The translations under genes and the position numbers were made by a program. A DNA stretch of 64,000 nt from an uncultured Verrucomicrobiota bacterium (GTDB taxonomy: Bacteria > Verrucomicrobiota > Verrucomicrobiia > Opitutales > Opitutaceae), in the NCBI GenBank assembly GCA_903904685.1, contig CAIVDS010000045.1:22410-86409 (forward strand). The letters run 5' to 3'. Below, one piece after another: positions 52,530-61,153 of this stretch. Under the pieces are notes generated by a model. The model ran no database searches, was not told where the DNA came from, and worked only from the letters and a program-made list of their open reading frames with translations. Position 1 is the stretch's first letter. Every line of letters starts with the position of its first letter.

Positions 52530-53792
52530 TTATTGAAGCAAGGTGTTTGACGGCGTCGGGCGAACGGTGTTTTTCACCGGCCGGCCGTTTTTGCTGGGCA
52601 TGGGTTCGTTGCCGAAGACCTCGCGAGCGGGAAACACTGAAGGCGGAAAAATCCAACTACGCAACGCTCTTAACAAGGCATGAAGCACTCGATTGCGGTG
52701 ATGGACGCCGACAAAGAGCGGTGTGCAAACGGCCCCGAGTTCGGCTTTCACCTCGTAGGCGGTCTGGCCGAAGTCCACCCGGTGAATGCCGCGTTTCTCC
52801 GCCTCCTCGATGATCCGGTAGAAGGCGTTGAAATAGAGGCTGGAGTCTTTTTTCACCCAGTAGTCGAAACCACTGTAGAGCGGGTGCAGGGTGTCGCGGT
52901 CGATGAGCACCAATTCGCAGGCCACGAGCTTGCGGACTCCGTCCACCTGGCGGTAGCCGAAGAGAAAAAACATCCGGTCGCCGAGCAGTCGCTCGACTTG
53001 CGGGAAGAATTCGCGGTTCAGGCGTTCGAAGACGAAGGCGGAGTTTTCCAAGACCTGCCGGTAAAGATCGAAAACCGCATCCTCCTGCCCGCGGCAGGTG
53101 GGAGATATTTCCCAAGTGAGGTGGTTTTGTTCGCCGACGGATTTGCGCTTCCTGAGTTTGTTGCGGTAGCGCGAGCAGATCGCGCCGAGGTAGCCGCCCT
53201 TGGCGAGGTCGGGAATGGCCAGGTAGGTGGTCGGCAGGCTTTCCGCGAAAAAAAAGCGTTCGGCCAAGGCGGGCCGGAGCCGGTCGGTCAGCGCGGTGTC
53301 GGGCTCCTTGATGAGCACCAGACCAATGTTCAACGAGTAGGCGCGACGGGTGATCTCATCGAACAAGCCGGCGAGCCGGACGGAATCCCAGCGTGCGGCG
53401 CGTTCTCCGGTGCCCAGCCCGAGCAGGTCTCCGCAGTTGGAGATGGGACTACCAACGACAAACACGCGCAGTTGAAGGAAATTCGGGAACACGTTGCGGA
53501 CGGAGGAGACGATGCGCTGCATCCGCGGTCCGGCCATGGTGACGAGGGAGACTTTGAACGTGAAACAGGGCGCCACGCAGGCCGCACCCTCGGCATCCTC
53601 GCCCACGAGGTAGTGCGTCTCCACGTCGGGCATCCCGGATGCCTCCGCCGCTGCCTGAAGCGCCTGTGAGCGCAGCGCATATTCGTCGCCGAAACACTGA
53701 GTCCAAGCGGTTGTCAACTCTGCGAGATGGCGCGTCCACCGATAGGTGGTCAGCGTCGTGGAGACCGGTCGATGTTCGATGGCGATAGGCAA
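52530..53792 (-). CDS. FemAB/GNAT-like acyltransferase, possible N-acyltransferase of the lipid cluster
   Basis: A 420-residue protein with a FemAB/DUF482-like double GNAT layout. The C-terminal half reads KLVACELVLIDRDTLHPLYSGFDYWVKKDSSLYFNAFY, then IIEEAEKRGIHRVDFGQTAYEVKAELGA, close to the usual end of such folds. No signal peptide. The only start upstream of residue 54 is TTG at 53792 and no Shine-Dalgarno is visible. By context it may add a fatty acyl chain to the amino group made by the alpha-oxoamine synthase (ceramide-synthase-like), but that is an inference. It is the first gene of the cluster. Confidence 0.65.
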   Translation of the reverse strand: MPIAIEHRPVSTTLTTYRWTRHLAELTTAWTQCFGDEYALRSQALQAAAEASGMPDVETHYLVGEDAEGAACVAPCFTFKVSLVTMAGPRMQRIVSSVRNVFPNFLQLRVFVVGSPISNCGDLLGLGTGERAARWDSVRLAGLFDEITRRAYSLNIGLVLIKEPDTALTDRLRPALAERFFFAESLPTTYLAIPDLAKGGYLGAICSRYRNKLRKRKSVGEQNHLTWEISPTCRGQEDAVFDLYRQVLENSAFVFERLNREFFPQVERLLGDRMFFLFGYRQVDGVRKLVACELVLIDRDTLHPLYSGFDYWVKKDSSLYFNAFYRIIEEAEKRGIHRVDFGQTAYEVKAELGAVCTPLFVGVHHRNRVLHALLRALRSWIFPPSVFPAREVFGNEPMPSKNGRPVKNTVRPTPSNTLLQ

Positions 53793-53807
53793 TTTATGAT
53801 GACGGGT

Positions 53808-53888
53808 TTTGATCCCAAAGGAGGATCAAACGTATAGGAAACAACCGCCGGATCACAGGAAAAGTGATCGGAAACGATCAAAAAGATC
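53808..53888. promoter_or_regulatory. GATC-rich nested inverted repeats in divergent intergenic region
   Basis: Six GATC sites occur in 78 bases (53811, 53824, 53851, 53866, 53876, 53885). They form three inverted repeats: TTTGATCC/GGATCAAA with a 7-base centre (53808-53830), GATCAC/GTGATC with a 7-base centre (53851-53869) and TGATCG/CGATCA with a GAAA centre (53865-53880). The last two overlap and could form alternative hairpins. The block lies 16-96 bases upstream of the acyltransferase start and about 175 bases before arnT. It may be an operator or leader structure for the minus-strand cluster. Confidence 0.5.
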
Positions 53889-54062
53889 GGTTGATGGATT
53901 TAGCGCGGAGGTTTCCTCCACAGGATTACTCATGGTGAAATAGACTGAAAGGGAGGTCAGGACGTTCAAATAAATAGTGATGACGAGTCGGTTAACGGAG
54001 ATGTCGGGCTTTCGCAGCCTTGCCCTTGGGCGCACGAGGCTTCAGTTAATTTCTTTTAACCC

Positions 54063-55865
54063 ATGACTTCCGTCCAAGCCGCTGTGTCACCGGCCAGTTC
54101 ATCCCCCGTGTCCGATAACGCCTCTTGGGGACGTGATTTGGTGTTGCTGACGCTCGCGCTGAGCCTGTGGTTCGGACTGTTTTTGGGGAGCCGTCCGCTC
54201 AACAATCCCGACGAGGGGCGCTACACGGAGATTCCTCGCGAGATGGCGTCGACGGGCGACTACGTGACGCCGCGGCTGAACGGCGTGAAATATTTCGAGA
54301 AACCGCCGCTGGTCTACTGGTTGTCGGCGCTGACGTTCGAGGTCGTCGGCCCGCTGGCGGGCACGGATGGGGTGAACGAATGGACGGCGCGTTTATGGGG
54401 CGCGGTGTTTGCGCTGGTTGGCGGACTGATGACCTACGGCGCCGGCCGCGCGCTTTATGGAAGGGCGACTGGTTGGTGGGCGGCGCTCGTGGCGGTCACG
54501 TCGATTCTCTATTATGGGCTGAGTCGGATCATCCTGCTCGACATGGTGGTGGCGGTGACGATGGCGGGGGCGCTGTTTGCCTTTATCGTGGGCATTCGCG
54601 AGCCGGCGGGAACGCGGCGGAGGTGGCTGTTCATGGCGTTCTATGTGTGCATGGCGCTGGCAACGCTCACGAAGGGGCTGATCGGTTTTCTGCTGCCGTG
54701 CATGGTGGCGTTTGTGTGGCTGCTGGTGTTCAACCAGTGGCGCGCGCTGCGGCCGTGTTATCCTATCGTCGGCATGCTGGTGTTGCTGGCGATCGCCGCG
54801 CCGTGGCATGTGCTCGCGGCGTTACGCAATCCGAGTGTGGACGGGCTGGTCTGGCCGGGTTATGCGCACGGTCTGGATCTTCATGGTGCCGGCCAGGATC
54901 CGGGCTGGATGTGGTTTTATTTCGTGCGCGAGCATTTCCTGCGGTTTACAACGACGGAGCACGGGCGAGTCCAGCCGGCGTGGTTTTTCCTGCCGATTTT
55001 GGTGGGCGGTCTGTTTCCTTGGACGGTGTTCGCGGGGCAATCCGTATGGCGGTCGCTGGCCGGTGGCTGGCGCGAGCGCGGACGGCATCTCGAAGCCTGG
55101 TTTTTGGTGCTCTGGATCGTGCTGATCGTGGCGTTTTTCTCCAAGTCGCAGTCAAAGCTTATCACTTACATCTCGCCGGTGTTTCCGGCGGCGGCGGTGC
55201 TCATCGGGCATTATCTTGCGCAGGCGTGGGCGGAGCGGAGCTGGCGCGGGATGCACGCCGGGCTCTGGGTGTTTGCCGGACTCGCGCTGGCGCTGGCGGG
55301 CGCGGCGGCGTTTTTCCCACTACCGGCGAAGCAGGCGCCTCTTGAACCGCAATTGCTACCGTGGCGTTTTTTTGTCGGTGCGGTGATGGGTGGCGGTGCT
55401 CTCGCGGTCATCTTGTGCCTGCGGCGTGGTGCTGTTCGGGGCGCGTTGATCGGTCTTGTGGTGACGTGCGTGGTTTTTTTCGCTGCGGCCAACTTGGTCG
55501 AAGGGCTGTTCAATGAACGCTCGACCAAGTCGCTCGCGGCCGTGCTCAAGCCGCGGCTGCAACCTGCCGACGCCGTCTTTATCGTGAACGACTACGCCCA
55601 GGATTTGCCGGTTTATCTCGGGCGCACGGTGAGCGTGGTCAACTACGCCGGCGAACTGACTTACGGCATCGGGGCCGAGCCGCAAAAAACTGCAGCGCGG
55701 TTCATGGGGTATGACGCATTCTTCGGGCACTGGCGGGAGCCGGGTGTGGCTTATGCGGTCGTGCGCACGGACGGTTATAAGAAATTCTTTGCTGACGTGT
55801 CCGCGCCTTTTGCGGTGATTGCCGAAACGCCCCGATATGTTCTCGTGGTAAACCGTCAGCCCTAA
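54063..55865 (+). CDS. arnT: 4-amino-4-deoxy-L-arabinose lipid A transferase
   Basis: A 600-residue GT83 protein with about twelve helices. The first periplasmic loop is GSRPLNNPDEGRYTEIPREMASTGDYVTPRLNGVKYFEKPPL, with the ArnT-type NPDEGRY and KPPLVYW. Its donor is undecaprenyl-phosphate-L-Ara4N and its acceptor a phosphate on lipid A; the reaction takes place on the periplasmic side of the inner membrane and lowers the negative charge of the outer surface. It is the first gene here (last but two in E. coli) and is followed by arnB eight bases later. Confidence 0.92.
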   Translation: MTSVQAAVSPASSSPVSDNASWGRDLVLLTLALSLWFGLFLGSRPLNNPDEGRYTEIPREMASTGDYVTPRLNGVKYFEKPPLVYWLSALTFEVVGPLAGTDGVNEWTARLWGAVFALVGGLMTYGAGRALYGRATGWWAALVAVTSILYYGLSRIILLDMVVAVTMAGALFAFIVGIREPAGTRRRWLFMAFYVCMALATLTKGLIGFLLPCMVAFVWLLVFNQWRALRPCYPIVGMLVLLAIAAPWHVLAALRNPSVDGLVWPGYAHGLDLHGAGQDPGWMWFYFVREHFLRFTTTEHGRVQPAWFFLPILVGGLFPWTVFAGQSVWRSLAGGWRERGRHLEAWFLVLWIVLIVAFFSKSQSKLITYISPVFPAAAVLIGHYLAQAWAERSWRGMHAGLWVFAGLALALAGAAAFFPLPAKQAPLEPQLLPWRFFVGAVMGGGALAVILCLRRGAVRGALIGLVVTCVVFFAAANLVEGLFNERSTKSLAAVLKPRLQPADAVFIVNDYAQDLPVYLGRTVSVVNYAGELTYGIGAEPQKTAARFMGYDAFFGHWREPGVAYAVVRTDGYKKFFADVSAPFAVIAETPRYVLVVNRQP

Positions 55866-55873
55866 TCCATCCT

Positions 55874-57043
55874 GTGACCGCCACTGTGTCCAACGCCAGT
55901 CCCTTACTTCCGTTTCTCCCGCTCACGCGTCCGACCATCGACGATGAAACCATCGCCGGCGTGGCCGAGGTGCTGCGCTCGGGCTGGATCACCTCCGGCC
56001 CGCAGGTGAAGGCCTTCGAGGCGAAGCTCTCCGAGTATTTCGGCGGACGCCCGGTGCGCGCCTTCAACTCCGGCACGTGCACGATGGAGATCGCGCTGCG
56101 CATCGCGGGCATCGGTCCGGGTGCCGAGGTCATCACCACGCCGTTGTCGTGGGTGGCGACGAGCAACGTCATCCTCGAGGTCGGGGCGACACCCGTCTTC
56201 GTGGATATCGACCCGGTGACGCGAAACCTTGACCTCCGCCTCGTCGAGGCGGCGATCACTCCCGCGACGCGCGCGATCATTCCGGTGGATCTCGCCGGCC
56301 TGCCGGTGGATCGCGACCGGCTCAACGCCATCGCGAAGAAACACAACCTGCGCGTCGTCGAGGACGCCGCCCAGTCGTTTGGCAGCACGTGGAAGGGCCG
56401 CCGCATCGGATCATTCGGCGACTTCGTGTCGTTCAGTTTTCACCCGAACAAAAACATCACGACCATCGAGGGCGGCTGCCTCGTCCTTAACGACGAGCGC
56501 GAGGCCGGCCTCGCCGAGCAATACCGCCTGCAGGGCGTGATCCGCTCCGGTTTCGACGGGATGGAAGTCGAGGTGCGCGGAGGAAAGTTCAACCTCACCG
56601 ACGTCGCCGCCCGCGTGGGAATAGGACAACTGGTTCATCTCGACAAGTTCACGGCGAAACGCCGCGAGCTTGCCCGCGCCTACTTCGAGTTGCTCGACAC
56701 GCCCGCCGTTCGCGCGCTCGGTCTCGGCCTGCCGGTTCCCGATTTCACACAGAGCAACTGGCACATGTTCCAAGTGGTGCTGCCTGCGTGGCTCACGATC
56801 AAACGCGCCGACGTGATGGCCAAGCTCAAGGACGGGGGTATCGGCACCGGCGTGCATTATCCGGCGATCCATCTCTTCGCGCTCTACCGCCAGCTTGGCT
56901 GGACGGAAGGCGACTGTCCGCATGCCGAGCACACTGGGCGGAACATCTTGGCGCTTCCGCTGTTTCCAGCCATGACCCGCGCCGATATTACGCGTGTCGT
57001 CGGCGCCCTCGTCTTCATTCTTCAAGCCCACTCGAAACCATGA
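55874..57043 (+). CDS. arnB: UDP-Ara4O aminotransferase
   Basis: A 389-residue DegT/DnrJ/EryC1-type PLP enzyme. The PLP lysine is K193 in SFSFHPNKNITTIEGG, and VVEDAAQSFGSTWKG precedes it. SGWITSGPQVKAFEAKL is the usual N-terminal sugar-aminotransferase phrase. It transfers an amino group from glutamate to UDP-4-keto-arabinose. Start is GTG at 55874, without Shine-Dalgarno. The stop overlaps the arnC start as ATGA. Confidence 0.9.
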   Translation: MTATVSNASPLLPFLPLTRPTIDDETIAGVAEVLRSGWITSGPQVKAFEAKLSEYFGGRPVRAFNSGTCTMEIALRIAGIGPGAEVITTPLSWVATSNVILEVGATPVFVDIDPVTRNLDLRLVEAAITPATRAIIPVDLAGLPVDRDRLNAIAKKHNLRVVEDAAQSFGSTWKGRRIGSFGDFVSFSFHPNKNITTIEGGCLVLNDEREAGLAEQYRLQGVIRSGFDGMEVEVRGGKFNLTDVAARVGIGQLVHLDKFTAKRRELARAYFELLDTPAVRALGLGLPVPDFTQSNWHMFQVVLPAWLTIKRADVMAKLKDGGIGTGVHYPAIHLFALYRQLGWTEGDCPHAEHTGRNILALPLFPAMTRADITRVVGALVFILQAHSKP

Positions 57044-57999
57044 GCACTGTCCCCGCCGCCACCCTGCCGCTTTCCGTGGTCATCCCCGTTTTCAACGAGG
57101 AATCCAATCTCCCGCTGCTGTTCAAGCGGCTCTACCCCGTGCTAGACGGTCTCGGCAGGCGCTACGAGATCCTCTTCACCAACGACGGCAGCGCCGACCG
57201 TTCCCGCGAACTTCTCGCCGCGCAGTATGCCGCGCGTCCCGACGTTACGCGCGTGATCGAATTCAACGCCAACTACGGCCAGCACATGGCCATCATCGCG
57301 GCCTTCGAACGCGCGCGCGGCGCCGTGGTCGTGACGCTCGACGCCGACCTCCAGAATCCGCCCGAGGAAATCCCCAAGCTCCTCGCCGCCACCGACGCCG
57401 GTTTCGACTGCGTGGGCGGCGCGCGCCAGAACCGCCAGGACAGCGCCTTTCGCCGCTACGCCTCGCGCCTTGTCAATGTCGCCCGCCGTGAGATGACGAA
57501 CATCGAGATGACCGACCAGGGCTGCATGCTCCGCGCCTATTCGCACGACGTTGTTGCCGCCATCGTGCGTAGCGGCGCGATCAACACCTTCATCCCCGCG
57601 CTGGCCTATACGTTGTCGCAGAATCCCACCGAGGTTCCCGTCGCGCACGAAGAGCGTCATGCTGGCGTGTCGAACTATTCCGTTTACAAGCTCATCCGGC
57701 TCAACTTCGACCTCATCACAGCGTTCACCACAGCGCCGCTCCAGCTCTTCACGATGTTCGCTGGCTTTTGCTCGGCGGGCAGCCTCGGGCTGGTGTTTGT
57801 GCTGCTCTTCCGCCGGTTCGCGCTCAACCTCGACCGCGAAACCTTTGGTGTGTTCACGTTGTTTGGCATTCTGTTCTTCCTGCTCAGCGTCGCCATGATT
57901 GGCATCGGACTTATCGGCGAATACGTGGGGCGCACCTATCAGGTCGTGCGCGGTCGCTCCCGCTATAACGTGAGCCATGTACTTGAGACCAAGGAATAA
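57040..57999 (+). CDS. arnC: Undecaprenyl-phosphate Ara4FN transferase
   Basis: A 319-residue GT2 enzyme started at the ATG overlapping arnB; the track start 84 codons upstream reads inside arnB. GT-A features are PLSVVIPVFNEESNLPLLF, FTNDGSADRSRELL and LDADLQNPPEEIPKLL with the metal-binding DAD. Two C-terminal helices (about 229-250 and 262-285, FGILFFLLSVAMIGIGLIGEYVGR) anchor it, as in ArnC/DPM synthases. It puts formyl-Ara4N on undecaprenyl phosphate at the inner face of the membrane. Confidence 0.92.
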   Translation: MSTVPAATLPLSVVIPVFNEESNLPLLFKRLYPVLDGLGRRYEILFTNDGSADRSRELLAAQYAARPDVTRVIEFNANYGQHMAIIAAFERARGAVVVTLDADLQNPPEEIPKLLAATDAGFDCVGGARQNRQDSAFRRYASRLVNVARREMTNIEMTDQGCMLRAYSHDVVAAIVRSGAINTFIPALAYTLSQNPTEVPVAHEERHAGVSNYSVYKLIRLNFDLITAFTTAPLQLFTMFAGFCSAGSLGLVFVLLFRRFALNLDRETFGVFTLFGILFFLLSVAMIGIGLIGEYVGRTYQVVRGRSRYNVSHVLETKE

Positions 58000-58006
58000 T
58001 CCTCCC

Positions 58007-58915
58007 GTGACGACCAAGCCCCGCATTCTCTTCTTCGGCTACAGCGAAGTCGGTTACACCTGCCTCGACCTGCTGCTTTCCCGGGGCGACAACGTCGTCG
58101 CGCTCATCACGCACGAGGACAATCCCAACGAAAAAATCTGGTTCAAGACCCCCGCCGTCGCCGCTCGCGAGCGTGGTCTGCCGGTTTTCACGCCCGAATC
58201 CGTCAATAATCCTGAATGGCGCGAAAAAATCGCCGCCCTCAAGCCCGATCTTATCCTCTCGGTCTATTACCGGCACATGATCGGCACCAAGATCCTCGCC
58301 ATGCCCCGCCTCGGCGCTTGGAACATGCACGGTTCGCTCCTGCCGCGCTACCGCGGCCGCGCCCCGATCAACTGGGCGATTCTCCACGGCGAGCCGCGCA
58401 TCGGCATGACGCTCCATCGTATGGTGAAAAGCGCCGACGCCGGCGACGTGGTCGATCAGGAAGGCGTGGACATCGGCCCGCGTGATCCCGCCGAAGTCGC
58501 CTTCCGCAAGGTCATGCCTTGCGCCCGCATCGTCCTCGCCCGCCAGATCGACGCCTTGCTTGCCGGCACCGCCAAGGAGACGCCGCAGGAGGAGTCGCAA
58601 GTGACCTATTTCGGCGGCCGCACACCCGAGGACGGCCGCATTAACTGGCACCAGACCTCCGCGCAGATTTTCAACCTCATCCGCGCCGTTACCGATCCGT
58701 ATCCCGGTGCGTTCACCGACATTGGTGATGCGCGCCTCATGGTATGGTGGGCCGAGCCCGTCTCGGTCGCCACGGTGGGCAGGCGCGGCAAGCCTGGCGA
58801 AGTGCTTTCCGTCAACCCCACGGTCATCGCGACGGCAGATGGCTCGTTGGAACTCACTCGCACCGGCTGGCGCAACGGTGTCGCGGCAGCCTTGCAAGTT
58901 GGGCAGATTCTCTGA
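58007..58915 (+). CDS. arnA: UDP-Ara4N formyltransferase (ArnA N-terminal half, separate gene)
   Basis: A 302-residue formyltransferase started at GTG 58007 (VTTKPRILFFGYSEVG), with AAGGA some 14 bases upstream. The track start overlaps arnC by 23 bases. Catalytic triad: N106, H108 in WNMHGSLLPRYRGRAP and D144 in KSADAGDVV, matching N102, H104 and D140 of E. coli ArnA by spacing. It formylates UDP-Ara4N with formyl-tetrahydrofolate. In E. coli this domain is fused to the decarboxylase; here a stop and 21 bases separate the two. Confidence 0.9.
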   Translation: MTTKPRILFFGYSEVGYTCLDLLLSRGDNVVALITHEDNPNEKIWFKTPAVAARERGLPVFTPESVNNPEWREKIAALKPDLILSVYYRHMIGTKILAMPRLGAWNMHGSLLPRYRGRAPINWAILHGEPRIGMTLHRMVKSADAGDVVDQEGVDIGPRDPAEVAFRKVMPCARIVLARQIDALLAGTAKETPQEESQVTYFGGRTPEDGRINWHQTSAQIFNLIRAVTDPYPGAFTDIGDARLMVWWAEPVSVATVGRRGKPGEVLSVNPTVIATADGSLELTRTGWRNGVAAALQVGQIL

Positions 58916-58936
58916 ACCCTCGTCCCTCTAAATCCC

Positions 58937-59974
58937 ATGCCACTCAAAGTCCTTATCCTCGGAGCCAACGGTTTCATCGGCAGCAGCCTCACCAGCGCCA
59001 TTCTCAAACAGAAGGACTGGGAGGTCTACGGCATGGATATCGGCAGCCACAAGCTCACCGCCAGTCTCGGCAACCCCCGCTTCACCTTTGTCGAGGGCGA
59101 CATCACCATCAACCGCGAGTGGATCGAGTATCACGTCAAGAAGTGCGACGTCGTCATCCCCCTCGTCGCCATCGCCAACCCGGTCCAATACGTCAAGGAT
59201 CCCCTGCGCGTCTTCGAATTGGATTTCGAGGCCAACCTCTCCATCGTCCGCCAGTGCGCGAAATACAAGAAGCGCATCATCTTCCCCTCGACCTCCGAGG
59301 TCTACGGCATGTGCCCCGACGCCGAGCTCGACGAGGCCACCAGCTCGATGGTTTACGGCCCGATCGAGCGCCAGCGCTGGATCTACGCCAGTTCCAAGCA
59401 GCTCCTCGACCGCGTCATCTACGCCTACGGCGTGCGCGACAACGTGGACTACACGCTCTTCCGCCCCTTCAACTGGATCGGGCCTCAACTCGACAACGTC
59501 ATGGAGCCGAAGGAAGGCAGCTCGCGCCTCTTCACGCAGTTCATCTCCAACGTCATCTTCAAAAAGCCCCTCCAGCTTGTGGACGGCGGCAAGCAGAGCC
59601 GCTCGTTCACCTTTATCGACGACGGCATCGACGCGCTCTTGCGCATCATCGAGAACAAGGACGGCAAGGCCTCCCGCCAGATCTTCAACATCGGCAACCC
59701 CGGCAACGACGTGAGCGTGGCCGACCTCGCCAAGCTCATCATCACCGCCTTCAAGGACTATCCCGACTACGCCGAGCATGTGAAGGCCGCCAAGGTCGTG
59801 AAGGTTTCCTCCGGTACCTACTTTGGAAAATACTACCAGGACATCCAGAAGCGCGTGCCCTCGATCTCGAACATCAAGAAGCAGCTCGGCTGGAAGCCCA
59901 AGGTGAACCTCAAGACCGCGATCAAGCTCACGCTCGACTACCACCTCGCGCACAAGGACTACTCGCTCGAGTAA
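58937..59974 (+). CDS. arnA: UDP-glucuronate decarboxylase (ArnA C-terminal half, separate gene)
   Basis: A 345-residue SDR-type enzyme. The NAD motif is LGANGFIGSSLT (9-19). The ArnA-specific FVEGDITINREWIEYHVKKCDVVIPLVAIA and FPSTSEVYGM (S120, E121) are present, with YASSK (Y150, K154) as the SDR catalytic pair. It oxidises and decarboxylates UDP-glucuronic acid to UDP-4-keto-arabinose. The substrate-making Ugd is not in this window. Sequence similarity to the C-terminal half of E. coli ArnA is strong over its whole length as I recall it. Confidence 0.93.
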   Translation: MPLKVLILGANGFIGSSLTSAILKQKDWEVYGMDIGSHKLTASLGNPRFTFVEGDITINREWIEYHVKKCDVVIPLVAIANPVQYVKDPLRVFELDFEANLSIVRQCAKYKKRIIFPSTSEVYGMCPDAELDEATSSMVYGPIERQRWIYASSKQLLDRVIYAYGVRDNVDYTLFRPFNWIGPQLDNVMEPKEGSSRLFTQFISNVIFKKPLQLVDGGKQSRSFTFIDDGIDALLRIIENKDGKASRQIFNIGNPGNDVSVADLAKLIITAFKDYPDYAEHVKAAKVVKVSSGTYFGKYYQDIQKRVPSISNIKKQLGWKPKVNLKTAIKLTLDYHLAHKDYSLE

Positions 59975-59991
59975 GTCTGGGCGCATCGGTC

Positions 59992-60906
59992 ATGCCCGTC
60001 CTCGCGCTCAAGGTTGATGTGGATACCGACCGCGGCACGCGCCTTGGCGTGCCGGCGCTCACCGCGATCTTCAAGCAGTTCGGCGCGCCCGCGTGCTTCC
60101 TGTTTTCGCTCGGGCCGGACAACACCGGCAAGGCCATCCGCCGTGTCTTCCGCCCCGGCTTCTTCCAAAAGGTTTCCCGCACGAGCGTCGTGCAGATCTA
60201 CGGTGTGCGCACACTGCTCAACGGCACGCTTCTTCCCGCGCCGCACATCGGCCGGCGCAACGAAGCCGTCATCCGCCGTGTGCGCGACGAGGGCTTCGAG
60301 GTCGGCATCCATTGTCACGACCACTTCTGCTGGCAAGACTACGTGCTCGACATGACGCTGGAACAGGTCCGCGCCGAGTTTGGCAAGGCCCGCGCGGAAT
60401 TTCGCCGCATTTTCGGCACCGAGGCGTTCACCGCCGGCGCGCCCGGCTGGCAGGCGTGCGCCAACAGCAAACAGATCTACGACGAGGCGGGGCTGCTCTA
60501 CGCGAGCGACACGCGCGGCGAGACGCCGTTTTTCCCTCGCATTGGCGGACGCGTTTTCGAGACGCTGGAGATTCCCAGCACGCTGCCGACTTTTGACGAG
60601 CTCATGGGCCGTCCGGAATATCCCGACGACAAGATCGTGGCGCATTATCTAAGCCTTCTGAGCGACGACCGGCTCAACGTCTTCACGCTGCATGCCGAGA
60701 TCGAGGGCATGGGCCGGATCGGGCTTTTTCGTGAATTAATGACAGCCTTGGCCGAGCGAGGGGTGAAGTTTGTGCGGATGGACAGCCTTGCGCACGAGGT
60801 GCTGGGCAACCGCGCCGCCGTGCCGGTGCGCGACTTGGTCATGGGCGCGATCGACGGTCGCTCGGGTTTGGTTGCGACTGAGGGCGTCGCCAGGCAACTC
60901 GGTTAA
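59992..60906 (+). CDS. arnD: Undecaprenyl-phosphate Ara4FN deformylase
   Basis: A 304-residue polysaccharide-deacetylase-like enzyme started at MPVLALKVDVDTDRGTRLGVPAL; the track merges it with a shadow frame of the upstream gene. DVDTDRGT (9-16) holds the first metal-binding Asp. GFEVGIHCHDHFCWQDYV supplies the HxxxH-type ligands and GAPGWQA the later motif. It removes the formyl group from undecaprenyl-phosphate-Ara4FN. It begins 17 bases after the decarboxylase gene and ends the operon. No arnE/arnF flippase genes follow. Confidence 0.93.
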   Translation: MPVLALKVDVDTDRGTRLGVPALTAIFKQFGAPACFLFSLGPDNTGKAIRRVFRPGFFQKVSRTSVVQIYGVRTLLNGTLLPAPHIGRRNEAVIRRVRDEGFEVGIHCHDHFCWQDYVLDMTLEQVRAEFGKARAEFRRIFGTEAFTAGAPGWQACANSKQIYDEAGLLYASDTRGETPFFPRIGGRVFETLEIPSTLPTFDELMGRPEYPDDKIVAHYLSLLSDDRLNVFTLHAEIEGMGRIGLFRELMTALAERGVKFVRMDSLAHEVLGNRAAVPVRDLVMGAIDGRSGLVATEGVARQLG

Positions 60907-60939
60907 GACGCGGCCTGACAGTTACACCCGCTCAGCCAG

Positions 60940-60995
60940 AAAAGACCCTCATTTTAATCCGCCCGTTTGAATGCAGTCCGACTCGGGTCTTTTTT
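60940..60995 (+). terminator. Likely terminator after arn operon (long loop)
   Basis: aaaagaccc pairs with gggtctttt across a roughly 35-base loop, followed by a run of T (TTTTTT). The long loop lowers stability, but the place, 33 bases after the arnD stop, and the T-run fit. The remaining bases up to the pilin gene hold no gene. Confidence 0.5.
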
Positions 60996-61103
60996 GGTGA
61001 GCATCGGGCTTTTCGGACGGAGCGCGCTCACGAGTCTTTACTGGCGGGTCGCGCTGCCGTCGCCGGTTCGGGTTGTTGAGCATGCCAAAGGTGATACCGG
61101 GCG

Positions 61104-61137
61104 CAAAAAAACCGCCCATGCGAACAGGGGCGGTTTT
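61104..61137 (-). terminator. Hairpin terminator after pseudopilin gene
   Basis: Read on the minus strand: aaccgccc, a 10-base loop, gggcggtt, then TTTTT. It starts 16 bases after the pilin stop. A strong stem and T-run make this a clear intrinsic terminator. Confidence 0.85.
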
Positions 61138-61153
61138 GGGTGAGAGCGAAAAC

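Noticed and set aside
58744-59991. N-terminal part of the 720-residue ORF 58744-60906
   Set aside because: It overlaps the formyltransferase and decarboxylase genes in another frame. Only the ArnD part from 59992 is real.
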